A stretch of 64,000 bases of DNA from Toxoplasma gondii ME49. Its lineage: Eukaryota; Apicomplexa; Conoidasida; Eucoccidiorida; Sarcocystidae. The translations under genes and the position numbers were made by a program. Positions 60,071-64,000 of the stretch are shown here, piece after piece (the stretch's first letter is position 1; every line of letters starts with the position of its first letter). Under the pieces are notes generated by a model. The model saw only the letters and a program-made list of their open reading frames with translations. It ran no database searches and had not been told where the DNA came from. The stretch covers positions 1,760,747-1,824,746 of the forward strand of contig NC_031468.1 in assembly GCF_000006565.2 (NCBI RefSeq), read 5' to 3'.

Positions 60071-61112
60071 CACTGTCGACGGGGCATTGAACAGAAGACC
60101 AACTTCTCCACCTGGAGGTCTGTTACGTTTCGCTTAACGGGAAAGATATGCCGGAGAGTTAGACGAGCGTTGGACGAGATCGTTTCGTTGTACAGAGTCT
60201 TCTCGTAATGGCCGTTAGTGGCTTTTTCTTTCTTCCTGCGACTCTGCCGACTCCATCGTACTATTTACTTTCAGTTGCACAGAATGGAACGAGTATCCAG
60301 GCAAAGAACTTGGCCTTCTACTTTTTTGCGTGGGCAGCTACCTGCCTCAAGCCGGAACGTCTCTTTGTTTCCCATTTTTCCTTTCTGTGTCGGCGAGCAA
60401 GAGTGACTGCTTTGTACCTCGATTTGTCGTCCCCCCCTTAAACGCTTTGTGTAATTGTGTATATATGCTAACATTAAGCTAAGTACCCTATATTATTCAA
60501 GCGTAGGTAGCTTGTTTTTTACACTGCGAAGTAATCCACGGTCTACTAGCCAGTCACGTCGCAACGGACAGTTCAGACAATTGTTTGCGAGTGACTCTTG
60601 AGTTGTATCTTCGCCCTTTTAACCACTGAAAAGAGAAGATGTGCAGAGGAAACCATCAGCATGATGGCGTAGCGTCTACAACATTGATATATCACAGCCT
60701 TTTAGCACTTTCCCCCAGTGCTTCTTCCGTGAGTCGTGACCTCTATTCTGACCACCTCACGTGCTCATCGAATCTCCGGTGGCTCTTGCTCCAGCAAAAC
60801 CCGTTCGGTGATGTCAAGCAAGCTCTTGCGATTCAACGAAGGAGCAGAAGTATGCAGTATGGTGTGTCAACTTTCTCCGACAGCATTTTGTACTCAAAAA
60901 GTCATGATGGTGATGGGAGTCTCGCACGTCCGGCTCGAGAAGACCCTATTCGCGACGACGAAGTGGAATAATTCTCTGTGCGCCCGAGCAAGCTCGAACA
61001 CGCTTACTGCAAGTTAATGTGGAGAAGGAGAATGAACAAATCTCTCAAAGTGGAAAATGTGTCTGCATCTCGGGAGAAAGGTCTGCTTCTGTATGAGATC
61101 CAAGGTCAACTC

Positions 61113-61120
61113 TGCATGCA
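61113..61120 (+). promoter_or_regulatory. TGCATGCA element upstream of the Kelch gene
   Basis: A perfect octamer palindrome with the GCATGC core, about 560 bp upstream of the start codon. Motif match only. Confidence 0.28.
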
Positions 61121-61675
61121 CGCAGCTTGCCTCTGATTGCCGGAAGAACGACCACCGTCAACATTTTTCACAGAACGACTTTTTAAAAAACGAAAAAACA
61201 CTTTTGTTCGTCGCAATTCTTAACCGAGGCGACAACGTAAATGAACGTGGGAGAACAGATTTTTCTTCCGCAGCAGTTCGTCTGCACTTTCCTCTGTGGC
61301 CCGGCCGCTAGCGTGGCTTGGTCAACTGTGCAAGGAACGTGCGAATTCTCAGCGGCATTTTTGCTTGATTATTTACCGCCCGGCTTGTTGCTGTACTTGA
61401 CTCGGTAGCTTTTCCAGGTTGCGGGGCTTAGTCCACTGCATACGGAAGGCGGAGAGCTTCGTTGCTCTCCTCGAGAATTGTGGTCGTTTGTCGCCTCGTC
61501 TGCCGCCGGCTTCGATTCTCCGTTCCTCAAGTTTGCGCAGGCGCTTCGTTAGTTCAGATCTGAAAGCCTCACGTAACTTTCGACGGGCGCACACGTTTTC
61601 TTCTGCGGAGTTCGCCGGGTCAACAAAGGCCGGTACTGCCACTTTTTCTAGGTGTGAAGTCAGGCTGTGGCTGCG

Positions 61676-63340
61676 ATGGCACCCGAGAAAGAGTCAAAAA
61701 AGGACGAGAGCAAGCCCAAGAATGACGAGAAAGATAAGAAGGGCGCGCAAGACTCCAAGACCCAGAAGAAGGAGGAGAAAGATGTGAAGAAAGACGTCGG
61801 CGCGTTATCCCCAGCGTGTTTCTGCTTGACTGAAGTCCTCCAGAATGCCAAGGACTTCAAGTCTTTCGAGTGTCACTCCGTGGCTTTCGTCGGCCGGGAG
61901 ATCTTCTGTTACGGCGCAAAGTACGACGCCTGCGACAGTGAAGATCCCCACGAGTCTGTGATGGTTTACGACTACCAAGAGAATCTGTTTTCTCTCGTGA
62001 AGGCGTCCAGGCGCGAAGGGAGCTCCGAGTCCGCTGCCCGCGAGAGCCGTCTCGCGGCAAGTTTCGTTCGTCGGAGGCCCTCGAAGGGGAGTGCAGACCC
62101 TCAGAAAGGAGTCATCACGCTTTTCGGCGGAGAGAACAGCTCAGGAGAGAAGACCGATCGTGTCTGGAATTTCGACCCCGTCACCAGCTCGTGGAAAGAA
62201 GTCCTCACGGGAGGTCCTGCTCCAAACGCGAGGTCTAGCCATGCCGCTTGTTCGAGCACGGACTTCAAGAAGATGTACGTTCACGGCGGAATCGACTGCC
62301 AAGGCACGTTGAAGGACGACGCGTACGTATTCAACGAGGACGACGTTTGGGCGGAACTCCCTCTCGCAGATCCTGCCGCGGACGTCCCTGCTCGCTGTTA
62401 CCACACACTGGTCGCCGGCTGTCCAGCGCGTTCTTCACGCGAGTGTCTTCTCCTTTTTGGCGGCGACAGCACGGGTTCCGGAGGCGCTTCCAACGAACTG
62501 TGGATCTACTACAGAGACAAAAAGGTTTGGAAGCAAGTCACGGACGCCAGCGGCTCGCCGCCGCGAGCGCGGATGAAGCACTCGTGCGCTTTCGCCAACA
62601 ACCGCATGTGGATCTGCGGCGGCGAGGTCTGCGAGTGGTTCGGCAAAACGTCCTTCAAAGATCTGTACGGGTACGACCTTTCCCTGAACTACTGGTTTCT
62701 CTGTGACGTCTTCCTCGCCAGGCCGGGGGGAGAGTCGCTGAACGTTTTGTTCGGGCCGATCGCCATCTCGTCGACGACGCGTTCGGTGATCATCTTTGGC
62801 AACGACTCGGACGCCAAGGGAAGACACGAGTCGGTCATCTACCGGGCAACGCCGGTCTGCACCTTTGCGTATCTGGGTCAGGCGCAGACCGAGAACAGAA
62901 CCGCGCGCAAGAGTCTCGAGGGAATTGCGTCCACTGCTCGAGAAATCGAGAAGACGTTACTCAAGGTGCGCAACTCGGTGAGCGGCAGCGAAACGAAACT
63001 CGCAGACATCGAGCAGCAGGTGGTGAAGGTCGGCGAGCGCTTGGCGGAGCAGAAGAAGGCGACGAAGGCAATCATTTTTCAGGGAGAAGACCGAGATGAA
63101 ATGATGAAGCGCATGGCCGACACGGAGAAAACCGCGGACGCAGTCAATGGCTTCGAAGCGCGCCTCGAAGCCATCGAGGCGCGCCTCAAGGATGTCCAGC
63201 TGAAACTCAAAAAGAAGGCTGGAAAGAGGGACGTCCAACGCGTCGAACGCGCCATGGGGAAGCAAGACCTCAAAAACGCGTCTGCGGCCCGGAAAGCCAG
63301 GTCACCAGGCTCTTCAGACGACAGCAGCGACAGTTCGTAG
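61676..63340 (+). CDS. Kelch-repeat protein with C-terminal coiled coil
   Basis: A single open frame of 554 codons. Residues 1-42 are a highly charged Lys/Glu/Asp stretch. About 55-360 form a Kelch beta-propeller with blade motifs VITLFGGE, KMYVHGGID, CLLLFGGD, RMWICGGE and SVIIFGND. Each is preceded by the usual aromatic and R-hydrophobic pattern (ARSSHAAC, PARCYHTLV, RARMKHSCA). About 370-510 are predicted coiled coil (repeated LE, VRN, IEARLK heptads), and the tail is Lys/Arg-rich, ending in SSDDSSDSS, a likely casein kinase II target. Kelch propellers are protein-binding platforms. There is no BTB, signal peptide or membrane segment, so it is not a BTB-Kelch ubiquitin adaptor of the usual kind. 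The ATG at 61676 is preferred over an in-frame GTG nine bases upstream; an acceptor-like CTTTTTCTAG just before it suggests a 5' UTR intron. Its partners are unknown. Confidence 0.9.
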   Translation: MAPEKESKKDESKPKNDEKDKKGAQDSKTQKKEEKDVKKDVGALSPACFCLTEVLQNAKDFKSFECHSVAFVGREIFCYGAKYDACDSEDPHESVMVYDYQENLFSLVKASRREGSSESAARESRLAASFVRRRPSKGSADPQKGVITLFGGENSSGEKTDRVWNFDPVTSSWKEVLTGGPAPNARSSHAACSSTDFKKMYVHGGIDCQGTLKDDAYVFNEDDVWAELPLADPAADVPARCYHTLVAGCPARSSRECLLLFGGDSTGSGGASNELWIYYRDKKVWKQVTDASGSPPRARMKHSCAFANNRMWICGGEVCEWFGKTSFKDLYGYDLSLNYWFLCDVFLARPGGESLNVLFGPIAISSTTRSVIIFGNDSDAKGRHESVIYRATPVCTFAYLGQAQTENRTARKSLEGIASTAREIEKTLLKVRNSVSGSETKLADIEQQVVKVGERLAEQKKATKAIIFQGEDRDEMMKRMADTEKTADAVNGFEARLEAIEARLKDVQLKLKKKAGKRDVQRVERAMGKQDLKNASAARKARSPGSSDDSSDSS

Positions 63341-64000
63341 GGGGAAAACAGGAGGAAAAAAGGGAGAGGAGCGGAAAAAAGAGGCAGTTCACCGACACCA
63401 GAAAACGACCGAGGGGCAACAGAGGCAGTGGAGAGAACTGCAGGGTGTGGGGGTAGAGATGGACGCGGAGCGAAACGCCTTGGGGAATCGAATACTGACA
63501 TATTTCTCTCAAGCGACTGGGGACTGTGGAAGCATCTGAAGATCTGAAGATCTGAATGGCCTCATACGGGCCGCAGCGGGAAGGGCGACAGGCTTGCTGG
63601 GTTCCTGTCTTTTGCGTTGAGTCCTTTCCAGGGAAAGACCCTCTCACTTTTTTGACTCTCTCGACACCGTCTTCCGCGGTGGTAACCTGGAGGCGGTGCT
63701 TTGCTTCTCGGATGCCGCCTGTGTCTCCCCTGACTTCACGGAGAAGCCGTCGGCGCGGCAGAGCTAACGCAAGCGAGGTGCTCCAGCGCCCCCAGCGCGT
63801 CTCCGGGTCGACGCCGTCTGGGCAGAAGTTCTTGTTTCGCACATGAGCGAAGAAAAAAGGATCAAGCAGAAAAGGAGTGCACCACATGCAGGAGGAGACC
63901 GATGTAACTTGTGTGCTTTTGAAAGATGTCCATGCAAAGACACACTGTGTGAGAGCTTCTTCTCTCGGAACCGGTGCAGTGTTCCATTCTTCCATTCTGT
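63341..64000. other. Kelch gene 3' flank
   Basis: Probably the 3' UTR. It is purine-rich near 63341-63440 and contains a small tandem repeat at 63534-63557. A 241-codon minus-strand frame overlaps the Kelch 3' end and has no family resemblance. Confidence 0.5.
63534..63557 (+). repeat. 8-bp tandem repeat (ATCTGAAG x3)
   Basis: ATCTGAAG, ATCTGAAG, ATCTGAAT in direct tandem in the probable Kelch 3' UTR. Confidence 0.85.

Larger units (their letters stand above)
59069..61675. other. Intergenic region between the XRCC3-like and Kelch genes
   Basis: It holds a short cytochrome b-like segment at 60029-60070 and a TGCATGCA element at 61113-61120. An acceptor-like CTTTTTCTAG ends at 61651, so the Kelch leader may contain an intron. 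Several 60-120 codon frames are unsupported. Confidence 0.5.

Overview
The window comes from the nuclear genome of a coccidian apicomplexan, very probably Toxoplasma gondii or a very close relative such as Hammondia. The evidence is a tandem cluster of SRS (SAG1-related) surface-antigen genes, intron-rich genes with GT-AG borders, about 50-55% GC, GCATGC elements upstream of genes, a CCCTAAA-type telomeric motif and an apparent cytochrome b fragment in nuclear DNA. No strain or chromosome can be fixed from the sequence alone.

Layout. Positions 1-6089 (+) hold the upstream region and four coding exons of a CELF/Bruno-type RNA-binding protein (RRM-RRM-WW-RRM). Positions 6090-9989 are non-coding, with a TA microsatellite. 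Positions 9990-24287 (-) are an SRS cluster of three intact genes and three broken copies. All six face the same way, opposite to every other gene in the window. Positions 25563-41274 (+) form one giant six-exon gene of about 4,221 codons. It carries an NCoR/SMRT-type SANT domain between two huge low-complexity arms and is probably a nuclear corepressor scaffold. Positions 46110-55777 (+) are a 12-exon ISWI/SNF2L chromatin-remodelling ATPase whose splice phases all close in frame. Positions 57623-59068 (+) are a RAD51 paralogue most like XRCC3. Positions 61676-63340 (+) are a Kelch-repeat plus coiled-coil protein.

The plus-strand genes look like nuclear housekeeping functions: RNA processing, histone-deacetylase corepression, nucleosome remodelling and homologous recombination. 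The SRS cluster is a fast-evolving antigen island between them. It shows birth-and-death evolution: two copies have ATG changed to GTG at the start, one is truncated, one 201-bp block looks gene-converted, and one pseudogene carries exactly two telomeric repeat units where a cysteine-bearing coding segment should be.

Exon borders were inferred by hand from GT/AG sites, reading-frame closure and remembered family conservation. No alignment or RNA evidence was available. Intergenic stretches were searched by eye and mostly show only microsatellites and short unsupported reading frames.
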